A stretch of 64,000 nucleotides of DNA from Streblospio benedicti (taxonomy: Eukaryota; Annelida; Polychaeta; Spionida; Spionidae), in assembly GCA_019095985.1 (NCBI GenBank), contig CM032660.1, forward strand, positions 58,072,043 to 58,136,042. Reading direction: 5' to 3'. Shown here one piece after another: positions 12,542 through 23,497 of the stretch. The position numbers were made by a program, and so were the translations under genes. The stretch's first letter is position 1; each line of letters starts with the position of its first letter. Under the pieces are notes generated by a model. The model ran no database searches and was not told the DNA's origin. It saw only the letters and a list, made by a program, of their open reading frames with translations.

Positions 12542-12905
12542 AAGATGACTTTATTTCAGATGTACAACATACATCCATATAAAACATAATTGTATACAAA
12601 CATATGTACATAGACGGTATATTAAATACTGCTAAGAATACTGTTATTGGACAGATTGATTAAATACAAACAACTTTCTACTCCATTACAACATTCAGAG
12701 GCAAAAGTAAAATACGAAGAATTTAAAATGCATGCAACAAGCGAATTGTTGCAGTTTTCAAGTCTTGTTTTAAAACTGAATATATTTTTTCGTAAAATGA
12801 TTTTAAAATTATCAACGTTATGACTCAAAAACATTTTACTAATACTACATCGTCCTTTTATATTTACCAAGTATCTAGAATCTATGATAACCATGATATA
12901 TTATC
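12542..12905 (-). mobile_element. 5'-truncated LINE, 3' tail, inserted in the KDZ element
   Basis: On the minus strand an open C-terminal segment (12622-12894) with RCSISKMFLSHNVDNFK and FKTRLENCNNSLVACI is followed by an AT-rich 3' UTR, AATAAAGTCATC and a TCTTATCTTATC tail. The RC(S)VS..F...N..NF..ILR..I..F..R pattern is the usual C-terminus of CR1/L2-like non-LTR elements, and the tandem tail is typical of them. It interrupts the coding islands of the KDZ element. Confidence 0.75.
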
Positions 12906-13029
12906 AGATATGATTATTTCGTACACAAGATTGTGTAATTGATAAAAAATGAACTGACGACAATAGAGAAAATCAAAGTTTAGTAAAAGCCTAAAGTAAT
13001 GTTACTCGTCCCCTTTTATAATACAAATA

Positions 13030-14230
13030 AATATTACTTACTGAAAGATGATATCTTTCTTGGATATGAACTTCAAAATCTTTGGAAAACTGTCAAGGCT
13101 GCATATTGTTTGATACTTGTAAGCCTGATGCCCAGAAATGTGTTCAACAAATCTTTGCCCTTCAGAGCCATACATATTGTAAACTCCTGTTGATTCTGTC
13201 AAGTGAAGTACATTTGTCAACCAACAGTATTTTGCAGCAGCATAATTTTGTCTTGACACCTGTTCGATGCATTCCTTCAAACTTTGAAACTTGACATTCT
13301 GACAGTCTGTTGCCATATGGTCTATCATGTCTTTTACATATTTTTTGTTGCTAAATATTAAACTCATGACAGTGAGTCCAACATCGATTGTGCATGTGTT
13401 GAAAAGGACTTGGGTACCATGCGTTCCACCAAATGGCACTGCTAATGTCTTCAATTTTTTATAATACAATCTATTCAGCACATTTTTTTTGCCATATATT
13501 CCTTTGCTTTCTGTAACGTTTCCTTGATTTCTTTTTCTGTTATGATGTATTTGTATATTTTTTCACTACGTTCATTGTTTGATAGATCTTCTACACTCTT
13601 TTTTAATACTTGTTTTGATTAACTGCTGGCTTTGCTTTTTATCACATGACTTTGTTTTCTTTCCTTTTATATCTGTTTGTTCTAATTCCTCCCTGCTTGA
13701 TGTTATTTCAACCGTCATTTGTCATATTTTTATGTTTTTTCTTGCCATTTGTACATTAACTTTTATCTTTTTAGATTTAGTTTTTTTCATTAGTTTTTTT
13801 TTCATTGTCCTCTCTTATCTTCTTTCTTCGTTCGTTTGATCTTCTACCATTTTTAATACTCATTTGGTAATGTCCAAAATAAAATAACTTGCAGATTTTT
13901 AATACTCATTTCTACAGATGGCTGTGCTTTTCTCTTTTCAGGTTTCCTTTTTTTACCTTGTGTCTCTTTCATGATCCTCGAAACTGCTGGCTGCCCCTTC
14001 CATTGTTTGTTTTTTTATTTGTTTTCTGCGTTTTATTTTCCCTTTTTATCACTTACTTTCTTTTTTCTTTGCTTGCCTTTGGTATTACATTTTGGTTTGT
14101 CAAAATATGTTCGTTTCTTCTTTGTCTCCTTTTCTCCCCGCAATCCCAAACGAATTGCTTGTTCTACAAAATGTTTACAGCTATTATGCTCTAGAAATGG
14201 CCAGTTTTTATGCTACATCATTGCTACATC
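13030..14230 (-). pseudogene. KDZ element N-terminal coding region
   Basis: A Lys-rich region (open stretches in two frames, 13490-14230) runs into KEYMAKK and the ORF 13038-13481 with TLAVPFGGTHGTQVLFNTCT and HMATDCQNVKFQSL. The Q-x-L-x-N-T-C-T-x-D motif is shared with HMGXB3/KDZ proteins. At least one frameshift lies near 13480-13600. On the plus strand this shows only as T-rich hydrophobic false ORFs. Confidence 0.65.
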
Positions 14231-14239
14231 AAATCACTG

Positions 14240-15378
14240 ATAAAGGGGAATAATATGCAAAGCATCGATCCTTCAGTAATAAAATAACCATGGCCACTTT
14301 TTGAATCATCTTTGACAAGGTGTCATCTATCACAATCGTCAAATGACAGAACCCCTGAACATGGAGAGATGTATTTGAATAAGAAATCTCTGCATCTAAA
14401 ATTAGACCTCTTTCAAATGAAGTCCAACTCGTCTATTGATGAACAAATATGCAAGCCCGTAGCCAGGGCTTAAAAAGTGAGGAGGCGAAATTTGCTCATT
14501 TCAGGTCAGCATCATTGTCAACGCTCTGAGCCATCGTGAAATATGAAGTAAAGATGTTTGTTTTTGGTAAAAAATGAATACTTTACACATTGTCAAACAA
14601 ATAAAATGTGCTAATATATGGAAATTAAAAAAATATATCAATCACAATCATTATTGATCATTCCCAGTGAGCATGATGTTTGACACCATTAGTAACACTG
14701 CACTTGAGATCATTATGTATAGAATCTAAATTTGTAGTATTAGGTACTGGTGTACTAGAAATAGCCTAGAATTGTGTGTTATGTACAACATTTTGATAAA
14801 ATTACAATTATTGATATATGCATTCCAACGTATTGACTGTTTATTTCGTATTTTGTATTCGAATCTGTATGCCTTCAAGAGTTTTGTGAACAATATTATT
14901 GTTGATACTCGACAAGATACTCACTGTCATTATAATATAACAGTAATACACCCTTTTTCGTTCAGTTTATGGGATTGGCTCTCAACGCCAGTCACAAATA
15001 TAATTAACTAGAGACGCTATTGAAATTAGGCATTCTTTCATAGTGTCTGATATTATGTCACAATGAAAAGTAACCTTTTAAGAAATATTCCAAAACTCAG
15101 CTTTATTCATTGTTTGACAAAAAATCTCCCCCAAAACATACCCGGTAGGAGACAGTTGCCTCCCTTGCCTCATATGTAGCTCTGGTCCTGATATGAGTCT
15201 GCATAATTAGCTGCCAAAATTTTATGCCTCTTCTTTCTAGATTCACGCAGGTAACTCGTCACACTCATCCAAACATTATTGTGCTTTTGTGGATGAATGA
15301 AATAAAAATGTGTATGCCATGACATCATACAATATGTAAAGAACCCACTATAAGCTGAAATGCTGAAGAAACCAGTAC
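14240..15378. other. Intergenic, AT-rich, nothing recognised
   Basis: No coding or repeat signal I can support. Open frames are short and of low-complexity composition. Confidence 0.5.
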
Positions 15379-15496
15379 CTTGTGGATTCTTTTGGCAGCC
15401 AAAAACCACACCCTCGGCCTCCCTGCCACAAAACCAAACTTCACCTGCAGGTTGGCTCGAGGCTTCTGCAGTCTCTCTCGTGTGGGTGGGTCTATG
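15379..15496 (-). pseudogene. SET-domain exon, second of two
   Basis: A 118-bp island with acceptor CCTTTAG and donor GTACTG encodes IDPPTRERLQKPRANLQVKF and GRPRVWFLAAKRIHKGTE. This resembles the C-terminal half of SET methyltransferase domains (ANL.VK...V.GRPRVWF.A..DI..GTEL). The catalytic R-x-x-NHS motif expected just before ANLQVK is not recognisable, so the gene is probably decayed. Confidence 0.55.
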
Positions 15497-15639
15497 CTAA
15501 AGGCGACAAAAATACATTAGATAATCATGATTTTACGAAGAATAACATTTTGAGACAAAATGCTGAAAGGAATGAAATTGGTTTCATAGATATTTTATTG
15601 CATCCTCATCTATTCGGGCTTATTACTTAGTGAAAATAA

Positions 15640-16135
15640 GCCCTTATTCAAAAGCAGCAATAATGCTGATGGATTTTGAAAGCTCTCGACTAATCAAATC
15701 AACAGATGCGAAATAAGTTTAGCCGTCAAAAATTGGTAATAGTTGTGGTGTTGCAAACTTCAGTGGGTAATGAGTTCCACATCTTTATGGTTTGTGGAGA
15801 ATATTATTTGTTAAGAGTTTCAGTTTTACACAAAGGGACTCAGCCTGTGACTGTAACGAGCAGACTGATGGCGAGGTTCATGTAAGCGTGTCGGTATGTC
15901 AACAAGGCCAGTTGGGCCAATATTATTGGCAAGTTTGAACATCATGGCTAAACTATTAATCTCTATCCTTTGTGTAATCGTACTATAGTTTAGTTCATTA
16001 TATAGATTTTGGGAGGACGATTTCATTTAGACTCATTGCATCGATATGAATCTTTTCTGATTTTTGCAAATCACAGTCATTGCTCCCACCCCAGACTATA
16101 CTAGAATACTCCATTTCTAAGTGACTTATTACCCA
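15640..16135 (-). mobile_element. LINE remnant, C-terminal region (CR1/L2-like)
   Basis: Minus-strand reading gives YNELNYSTITQRIEINSLA, MFKLANNIGPTGL, RYSHRLSPFVCKTETL and, after an in-frame stop, YSPQTIKMWNSLPTEV. The order RYSHS...C+T-T...F.P..I..WNSLP marks the C-terminus of many LINEs. The copy has at least two stops, and it sits between the two SET-domain exons. Confidence 0.75.
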
Positions 16136-16360
16136 GGTTAAAGTACTTATACAATCATCTCCTTTTCAGTGCCTTCACAGACTGGCATAGGGCACAGCAT
16201 CCTGAGCGCATACGGGCTCGGGCCTTCTTCAGGCTCGTGTGTGAAAAACAACGGCTAATTATATGGAAGCTTATAGAAATAGCAGGCCACTATTTTGATT
16301 TGTTATGGCAAATGTTTCTAGTATAAAATTAATAATCTTAAGTAATGAAGGTTGCCATAC

Positions 16361-16481
16361 CACAAAATCTGTTGCCCTGTACCAGGGTCCCTTTGTATTC
16401 ACAAATGAACTCTCCAGCCTCAATATCCTCGGCTGCAACGGCACCTCTGCCTATCCGACCAGGCGGCCCAAAATCACACAA
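16361..16481 (-). pseudogene. SET-domain exon, first of two
   Basis: A 121-bp island with acceptor GTTTCAG and a GTATGG donor encodes GPPGRIGRGAVAAEDIEAGE, then FICEYKGTLV. This is the N-terminal strand pair of a SET domain (GRGV.A..DI..GEF+.EY.G.L). Together with the exon at 15379-15496 it forms a two-exon SET fragment on the minus strand. The centre of the domain is missing from what I can see. Confidence 0.6.
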
Positions 16482-17285
16482 CTGAAACAAGTCCATAGTT
16501 TTTCAACTTTTCTCACAATATGCTTCATATATCACTTACCATTCAGTGTCAGGACCATAATGATGAGTAAAACCTTGAGATCCAGTGCAAAATCTTAGCA
16601 ACGCGTCCTTTTGACTAGTAGACTAGAAGTGAAAAGTGAAATTGGGTTTATTTCGATAAAGATATAGACTTTGTGCAAGGAGGACAAGTACATTGTTTAC
16701 AGGACGTTTAGATGCCCTGATCACCTGGGTGATGTTTGCAACATATCATTCTAGAGCGTTGATGTGATTTTAATCAGTGTCTTTGTATATGATAATTTAA
16801 TTGTAGTTTTTATTATTGCCAACAAAATGAATAACATAGCGTAATTGATAGTCATTCCAAATTTTATCAAGCAAGTGCAATTTACGACATGATCGCGATT
16901 CTTATGTAATTTTCTTCATGAATAATATAATTATAAGAAATATTTTACCCGATTATCAAAATATAATCAATGTTCTATCATTTCACGATACTAGAGTACT
17001 AGCTTTGTTAAATAAGTTCAATAATTTCTAATTTTTGTTTTGATGATGTTTCCATGTGTTTATGTTCTATGGTTAAAATACTGCTCTAGTTATGGGCAGG
17101 TCACGAGGTGCAGTTGTGACTACTGTAAAAGGTCTCCATTATTACATACACCACTTAACAGTTTGCTTGAATTATAGTTACTAATGTTCATGAGTATGGC
17201 CAATCAATCTCCTGATTGTTATCTCTGACTACATTCTGTTACAACGTCAAATGTGTGAGTTCCAGTGGAGATATACGTAATAAAT
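16482..17285. other. Intergenic, nothing recognised
   Basis: AT-rich, no supported feature. Confidence 0.5.
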
Positions 17286-17708
17286 GGCAAACCACTGCGA
17301 TATGCAGCTAAAGTCTACAGCAAAGGAGAAATCATTCAGCCAAAGTGCAGATGCTCTAAACTCACCAACAGGAATACTGAGTCTGAGTGAGAGTGGTTTG
17401 AAACGATTTGAGTGTAGTGTTTGTGGCAAGATATATACAGTAACCTCTTGATCAACCACATGACAATTCATAGGGAGAAACAACATCAGTGTACAGTGTG
17501 TGAGAAATCATTCAAGCGAAGTGAACATCTGAAAATCCACATGAGAATGCACACTGGGGAGAAAGAACATCAGTGTCTAGTGTGTATGAAAAAGTTCAGT
17601 CAAAAGTGTAATCTGAAAACTCACTTGAGAAGTCACACCGGTGAGACACCTTATGAGTGTAGTCAATGCGGCAAGTGTTTTAGTGTCAGCAGCAAAGTAT
17701 CGTACTGA
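17286..17708 (+). pseudogene. C2H2 zinc-finger cassette, copy 1 (frameshifted)
   Basis: From ATG 17286 the frame reads through ALNSPTGILSLSESGLKRFE into the first finger (CSVCGKIYT). It then stops, because 4 bases present in the twin copy at 54 kb are missing near 17447. The downstream frame carries fingers CTVCEKSFKRSEHLKIHMRM, CLVCMKKFSQKCNLKTHLRS and CSQCGKCFSVSS, the last cut off before its histidines. About 373 bp (17322-17694) match 53981-54357. The source must be a larger multi-finger gene elsewhere. Confidence 0.8.
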
Positions 17709-18418
17709 AAAATATATGGACCACATAATCTTAGGTATGATGAACATTTTGTCACGTTTCGCAAAAGTGGAACAGTGGTCCATTTAGGGGAGGGGGTGGT
17801 GGGGTTTCTGTCAAGTTTTGGAACATCCACTTTTTTTGTGAGTCTAATATTTTATCGCGCGTGCTAAAACTAATCATATCAGAATTCCGCTATTTACTAT
17901 TTCAATATTGGAAGTGTCTATTTGCAGAGCCAGCTCTGCGAATTAGAATCATGGCAGTCCTTATTCGCAGTGCTGGCGCCGGGTGAGTTTGGTAGTTTTC
18001 AATTTCATCGACCTAGAACATCTCTCTGTACACAGACATGTAGTCGTAGTTTATCAGTTGTTCAGTATGTGTGAGATGTATAATGTGTATTATTTGTGGA
18101 CAGAAGTAGTATTTAGCAAAATATCTAATATTTTTTAGCAATATATCCAAACTATGTATGCATAGTACTTCTATTTTATGCAAATGAAAAACTTACTGAA
18201 TATATGTTGTGTGTTTGTTAACTTTTGTTGAAGAACACTCAGTCAAGTTGAATGGGAATAAGTCAAAGTATGTGTTTTAAAACACAAAGTTGTAGAAATA
18301 TGTATGTGACCCATATGTAACTTGATTTGAATGTTAATCATATAGTATGCATTGAAGACGATTAAAAGAAAATGATAGCATAACAATACTTTGAATTTGA
18401 TCTAAATCATATTTTATT
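17709..18418. other. Intergenic, nothing recognised
   Basis: No supported gene. A GGGGAGGGGGTGGTGGGG run lies near 17790. Confidence 0.5.
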
Positions 18419-18561
18419 TTATGGACTAACATTATACAAGCTATAATTTGCTCCACATTTTAAACTACATAGTGAGCATAGGAAATTTTCAGGAGTGAAC
18501 TCCAAATGCACACAAATATTGTGAGTGTATCTGTTACAATTTTCACACATGGTCCATTGGT
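18419..18561 (-). pseudogene. C-terminal zinc-finger exon of the MULE-like element
   Basis: Acceptor TTTTTATACAG, then TDQWTMCENCNRYTHNICV and ENFLCSLC, ending NVSP and a TAA at 18419. C-x2-C, H-x2-C and C-x2-C match the second half of a PHD-like finger found at the end of MULE-ULP proteins. Confidence 0.65.
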
Positions 18562-18680
18562 CTGTATAAAAAAAGCAAAATGTTTACATCCCTACAAATA
18601 CATTACTAATATATGTTCACACTCATATCTCATGTCATCATGTATTTAGTAATAAAAACATAAACAAAACATTCACTCAC

Positions 18681-18800
18681 AGACTTGTATGTCCACTCAT
18701 CGGTGGCACTATTCTTAAAAAGCAGAGGCAAGAAACATGGCAGGACTAGTATCTTCTTTGATGATTGCTCTGCCAATAGCTCGAGATATGCATGAATTAC
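18681..18800 (-). pseudogene. Ulp1-like N-lobe exon of the MULE-like element
   Basis: A 120-bp exon with acceptor ATTATAG and donor GTGAGTG encodes VIHAYLELLAEQSS, then ILVLPCFLPLLFK. This matches the segment after WL.D in Ulp1/SENP proteases. The His, Asp and Cys of the active site should follow but the next exon is already the zinc-finger tail, so the protease core seems deleted. Confidence 0.6.
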
Positions 18801-18890
18801 CTATAATGTATTATATAACAATCAATATACAAACACTAATAAGCCATATCATGCACTATATTGTACCTAGGCATAAAAAGTACTACTTAC

Positions 18891-19600
18891 AGAGTCTGAA
18901 ATGTTCTTGGCCTCTTCCAAAGTTTCTATATCATTCGGATGCACTGTTGTCGTGCCAACAACTATGGGCACTTTAGAAGTACGTACATCTTGGACTTTAA
19001 CTATTGATGGGCAATGTGGCACAGGCCAATGTGGTATGGCCTCGACAATGTTGATGTTTTTCTATTTTGCAAAAAGATAGGAGTATGTCACTAGCACATT
19101 CCTATCCACATGATTGGCTAATGGACCACTCCATTTGAAGATATCAGCCATGAGTTAATTTCCTCCACGGAATCCCCATATTTTTCTTCTAGTTGTTTCA
19201 GTAGAGATTCTACAGGATGAGTCTTTTTACACTGTTCGAATCTTGCCATGTCCCTAGAAAAGAATCATTCTACAGGTACCTTGGACAAATACTTTAACAA
19301 ATAATCTTTTTTATCAGCATCAATATTTTTGATATTTTCTTTCACTTCATTTTCCAGGATTTTATGATCCATTTGGTCTTCCTCTTTTTCATCAATAAAG
19401 TTTGATTTTTTCTGACTTTTGTTATATTTAAGGGATAATCTTTTCTTATTTGGCCGTTTCTTGGGTGTTCCTATTGCATTTTTTTGGCGCTTTTTGGTCT
19501 CCCTTTTGGTAGAGCCACTTCTGAAATGGAGAAGTTGATGTTCCTTAATGCAGTGACTTGCGCATTACGTGCTTTGTTCTGGTGTGCTTCTACTAAAAAT
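18891..19600 (-). pseudogene. Linker region of the MULE-like element
   Basis: Exon starting at donor GTAAGTAG (18891) carries IVEAIPHWPVPHCPSI, then VVGTTTVHPNDIE. Farther up are FKWSGPLANHVDRNV, MARFEQCKKTHPVESLLKQL and a basic stretch IGTPKKRPNKKR preceded, in another frame, by LPKGRPKSAKK. At least one in-frame stop (near 19260) and two frame changes are present. Confidence 0.6.
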
Positions 19601-19846
19601 TCAAATGTTCAATATATAAAATTGTGGATTCTTTTTATATACTTCAAATCACACCCAAAATGAAAATGAAAGCGTGATCTCTTACAACTGGCATTTTTAT
19701 CTAATTGTTTTGTTTTCTGATGGGGCTCTTCTGTTAATTTTGAAAAGTGTACAATTATGAATATGCAGTCTACATAGATCTCATAAAAATCACACACTGA
19801 TGCAATAGTAATGCAATAATAGTGAAATGTACACGTCATTTCTTAC

Positions 19847-19993
19847 CATTGTCTTGTGGTAATTGCTGAGCATTCACTGATATATCTTCAGCGTCCTCAG
19901 TGGTTTGACCACCTGGGCTGCTGTGTTCCTGTGTTTCTTCAATGTCCTGATTAGGGACTTGCAAATTAATGGTCTCTGTGTTCTGATCTTCAC
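19847..19993 (-). pseudogene. Acidic exon of the MULE-like element
   Basis: Open stretch GEDQNTETINLQVPNQDIEE ... DAEDISVNAQQLPQDN with donor GTAAGA. It lies between the SWIM and linker islands on the same strand. No domain recognised. Confidence 0.4.
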
Positions 19994-20296
19994 CTGTTTA
20001 TATGTTATATATATATACATAGTTGTGAATTTGATAATAAATAATGGTATCATGGGTTTAAATTTGTAGCGCATACTAAGAATCACACAGCAATGCAGAT
20101 GCAACATGTACACAGAATGTTGTACTAACAACTGGCGACATAAAAATATAGGTTTAAACATATTGCACATATAAATATGTTTATTGCAACATATTTAAAA
20201 ACTACATATATAATATTAAAAATATTATCTCACCACCATCAATCTTCAGTGACAAACTTGTTTTCACTCCAAGCATTTCTAATTCTGACAATAAAA

Positions 20297-20630
20297 TCAT
20301 AACAAGCAGAAAACTCTTTGTGCCCTAATATAAATCGGCACACATGTATCATTCAGCACTCGGTTTACTTTCTTAAATTTTTCATTTTGTGTTAGGGGTT
20401 TCTTGGTCTTGATCCTAGTAACTTCTCTTGTGGCCAGAGGAAGCTCAATATTAATCTCTTTGTTGACATTTTTCTGCCAGCGTTCCGGAATCCATTTTTC
20501 ATTAAACTCTCTCCGATAATGATTAAGGACAAGCAATAGGTCACGACAAGGTAATTTTGTGTTGGTAAAATTGCCACATGTACAAGAGTTCACTTCACCA
20601 TTACAGACCATGTAGTTCTGATCATCAACC
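20297..20630 (-). pseudogene. SWIM zinc-finger exon of the MULE-like element
   Basis: NYMVCNGEVNSCTCGNF, then TNTKLPCRDLLLVLNHYR and RWQKNV. CxC...Cx(R/H) fits the SWIM finger that follows MULE transposase domains, though the usual final His after C is Arg here (PCRD instead of PCxH). Confidence 0.72.
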
Positions 20631-20716
20631 TTCAAACATAATTGGAAAAATATGTATACATTGAGGGTAAATCTTATATTCAGAACATACATATAGAGTA
20701 TTAAAATATAATTAAA

Positions 20717-21898
20717 TCAATCAAAATTGAGTACCTTTACTTGAATCTTGTTTTCCTCTATTAGTGTAAACTCAGCGTTCACTTTAGCTGCTTCCTTTGC
20801 CTCAAAGGCGACTTTAGAACTGGCATATGCCGTAGCCATATTTTGCACTTTCTCTAGTATAGCACTGGTGTTACAATGCTGGTATTTTACAGTTACACTT
20901 TCAATTATATCCCTGTTTGATGACTCGTGGTTTTTGCCTTCATCAAAATTTATCAGAGCTTTTACACAATTAGATAAGCTACAATTCGAGTGAATCTTGG
21001 CTTTCAATTTACAATGGAAACTTTCCAGTCTATTTGTTGTCTGATTACCCAGATGCATTGATGTTTTACAACAAAATTCTGCCCACATATCTCTGCAATT
21101 GTCCCAATTTGTATTAAAATAGTCTATAAATTCAGTCGGCGCTTTAGTTTTCATCTTTTCCACACACTCATCATATGCCTCTTGTAATTTTGCGTACACA
21201 ATTTTCTGACAATCACTTTTAATATTGTCTTTTTCTTCTTGAGATATTGACAAGGACGCAATTTTTTGTTTGAATGCCTTCAGAACATGAAAAAGGCACA
21301 AATAGATTTTTGATGCTGGCCAAATTTCTTTCAGGATAGCAATCTCATTATAGTCTTTATCTGCCAGAAAGACACCAGTATTTGCAACAGTTGGATTTAA
21401 TTCCTTAAATTTGTTGAGAAATGTTTTTAGCGTCTCCTGACGCTCATTTTTTAATAGAGCGTGTGCAGCAACGCGACCATGACCATTGCCATCCATTAAC
21501 TGTGCTCAATGGCATTCTTTTGTTGTTGATTTTGTAGGTGGAATCAAGAATCAAAACCTCGGGAAATTTACTTGTCAATTCTTTCATTTTTCCAGATTGT
21601 AAGTAAATCATTTCCAGTTCATTTTGTTCATTGATGGCAAGGTTTACATTGGTATTGGCATCTTTAGTCAGCCATTCGTCCAATACTTGAAGCAATTTTG
21701 CTTCCTCGGTTTCAGTTTCTTTGTCCTTTGAAATAATGTGTTGGCGAATATTTTGGACATCTTTTGCGGTCAATAATTTGCCACTGTTGATTCTTATATG
21801 GTCTCTTATCTTTGTGGCAGAAACATCTAAATCTGCAGGCGACTCAATCATAGCTTTTTCATGATCATTAAGCCGTCTTTGCTGTAATAATAGAATCA
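20717..21898 (-). pseudogene. MULE transposase core, one frameshift
   Basis: Two overlapping open frames (21444-21898 and 20717-21496) carry the DDE region. The first holds LILDSTYKINNKRMPL with the first Asp. The second holds MDGNGHGRVAAHALLKNE, FLADKDYNEIAILKEIWP with the second Asp, CLFHVLKAF and HLGNQTTNRLESFH with the last acidic residue. Family proteins have these in one frame, so a single-base change near 21490 breaks this copy. Acceptor TTATTACAG at 21899-21907 marks an intron. Confidence 0.82.
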
Positions 21899-22701
21899 AT
21901 TTTGTTAAATAACCCAAATCAGTGTATTTAATTAATCAATTTAATCAATTTTGTCATTTTTATTATGAACATGACAAAATAATAAACTAGTTACCTCTGG
22001 ATATCTTAAGAATATCTCCTCAGACAAGTCATGGTTATGTTTGTCTTCCATTTCTTTGATAAGAAGTGTTTGATTTGTGAGGTTTGCTGTGATGTACATG
22101 TATGCATCACATTGAGTTTTAAATGACCTTAAATAGAATGTTTTGTTTTATTTATAAGTTATTTATTTATTTTATTTTATAAGTTTAAAAAATGTTTGAT
22201 TTTCTTTGCAGAGAACTAAATATACTTATGTTGTTTTCCACACTGAATATACTTATGTTGTTTTTCATGCATGATCATGAAGAAATCTGTTAATCTTATT
22301 AATCTTATTACTATGCTAAATGCCTTTTGGGCTACCAAAGTAACTTCAAAATCCGAATAAACTGCAAGAGAATAAATGTTCTTCAAAGTGTCCATGACAA
22401 GAACAGGGGTGGAGCCACGGAAAAATGAAAGGCCAAAATGAAAATACTTCAGACATGGTTGATAGGCAACCCCATAAAAACTTTCTTAAATAACTTCTTA
22501 AATATTATTTATATTAATATATTAATTAATATTATTTATAGTTTTGAAGTTATGTAACTGTTTTTTATTCAGTTCTAATTCATTCCGTGTTACGGCCTAT
22601 TTTGAGGTATTCTTAGCCTATGTCAAATTCTTTTTCCTATCATTTAAAAAAATCTTATACATGTAGTTAGAAAAATTAACAAAATAATATACAATGGACA
22701 T

Positions 22702-22967
22702 TTACCTTTGGTTTGGTCGAATTCCTCGAGCATCTCTTCTAACCTTTCCATAATGCTTGCACACAAGTTTGATGTATGCATACTTCAGTTTGGCATCATA
22801 GGTAACCTTATCATTAACTTCCTTTTTATTTGCAGTTTCAACAGTTCTGCTACTACCAATAACAAATTGAACATTGTATTTTTTACAATACTACTTTTGA
22901 TTTCTCAAAATCTTCCCATGATGGGAAAATTTGCCCGATTTTAAAAATGACTTCTTCACCTGACATG
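22702..22967 (-). pseudogene. FAR1-like N-terminal exon of the MULE-like element
   Basis: MSGEEVIFKIGQIFPSWEDF begins at 22967. A stop follows KSKVVL, and the frame then shifts to VQFVIGSSRTVETANKKEV, VCKHYGKVRRDARGIRPNQ and a GTAAATG donor. This resembles the N-terminal DNA-binding region of ZSWIM3-type proteins. Confidence 0.65.
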
Positions 22968-23175
22968 TTGCTCGGAAGTCATTTACCAAAATGTTGGCTT
23001 ATGATACCTTTGCAAACTCACTGAAACTTGTGTATAGTCTTCCTTGTTCAAAAACTCTGATTCCACTTTTTGGGCCAACTCATCTCATCGAAGTAAGGTA
23101 CTTCCCGCTTGTAGTGAGCCATGATCTGGAATAAAGTAGAAATTCAAATACAGGTTCATTAAATTTACAAGTCGT

Positions 23176-23466
23176 TTAGATGCCAATCTTGACCCTGATC
23201 ACTTTGTTGTTTACAATGTCATTAATTTTGCGGGGTTTGATATTGAATTGTTTCTTTTTAGAAATTAAAACCTGTTTGCGGTGTTCACATTTTTTAATTT
23301 GGCCTTGCTCCTGTTGTAATTTTTTAGTATATTCTCTGTTAGATATGGAAATAAAAGATTTGCATATGTCTGTATGCATTTGTTTTAAAGCAATGGGTGT
23401 ATCATTATTACTATCTTCTGCCAGTGATTCTGTGTTAAAACTTTGTGTAAAAAAGACTGATATCAA
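23176..23466 (-). CDS. Unidentified 96-codon ORF upstream of the MULE-like element
   Basis: Open, basic C-terminus (KCEHRKQVLISKKKQFNIKP). No family recognised. Same strand as the MULE-like element and possibly part of it. Confidence 0.3.
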   Translation of the reverse strand: MISVFFTQSFNTESLAEDSNNDTPIALKQMHTDICKSFISISNREYTKKLQQEQGQIKKCEHRKQVLISKKKQFNIKPRKINDIVNNKVIRVKIGI

Positions 23467-23497
23467 GTTAGTGTTTTCTATTATGTTATTTAATACT

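Larger units (their letters stand above)
8690..14240 (-). mobile_element. Decayed KDZ-type (HMGXB3-like) DNA transposon
   Basis: A chain of minus-strand coding islands matches, in N-to-C order, the transposase of KDZ-type elements and the host gene HMGXB3 derived from them. Lys-rich N-part about 13490-14230; TLAVPFGGTHGTQVLFNTCT near 13420; NLFVDANLFCYRIWHE near 11430; a Cys-rich piece 10358-10807; GPCKCEQEYDGRDDLL, then YSCDRCGPCVDVVIMDG at 9586-9990; MFCKHGVCLGF with IHDNACKLHLYA and DRLHYRVGHIGC at 8693-9034. D and H/C residues typical of the family are visible. Frames shift between islands (for example around 9830-9900) and a LINE tail is inserted at 12542-12905, so this copy is dead. Some breaks coincide with GT/AG and may be introns. 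Terminal repeats were not found. Confidence 0.8.
18419..23110 (-). mobile_element. Decayed Mutator-like element with SWIM, Ulp1-like and zinc-finger parts
   Basis: Minus-strand coding islands run N to C: FAR1/WRKY-GCM-like N-terminus (22702-22967, IFKIGQIFPSWEDFEKS); a second exon 21996-22131 ending RYPE with a GTAACT donor; MULE transposase (20717-21898) with ILDSTYKINNKRMPL, ADKDYNEIAILKEIWP and CLFHVLKAFK; SWIM zinc finger CTCGNFTNTKLPCRDLL (20297-20630); linker KGRPK...IGTPKKR near 19500; Ulp1-like N-lobe VIHAYLELLAEQ (18681-18800); and a Cys/His tail CENCNRYTHNICV...CSLC ending at 18419. This is the architecture of animal MULE-ULP elements, related to ZSWIM1/3. At least four frame breaks or stops are visible, and the catalytic part of the Ulp1 domain is not found. 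Terminal inverted repeats were not located. Confidence 0.83.

Noticed and set aside
13579-14240. Hydrophobic, Phe/Leu-rich plus-strand ORFs resembling membrane proteins
   Set aside because: They are the antisense of the Lys-rich KDZ coding region; composition explains the hydrophobicity.
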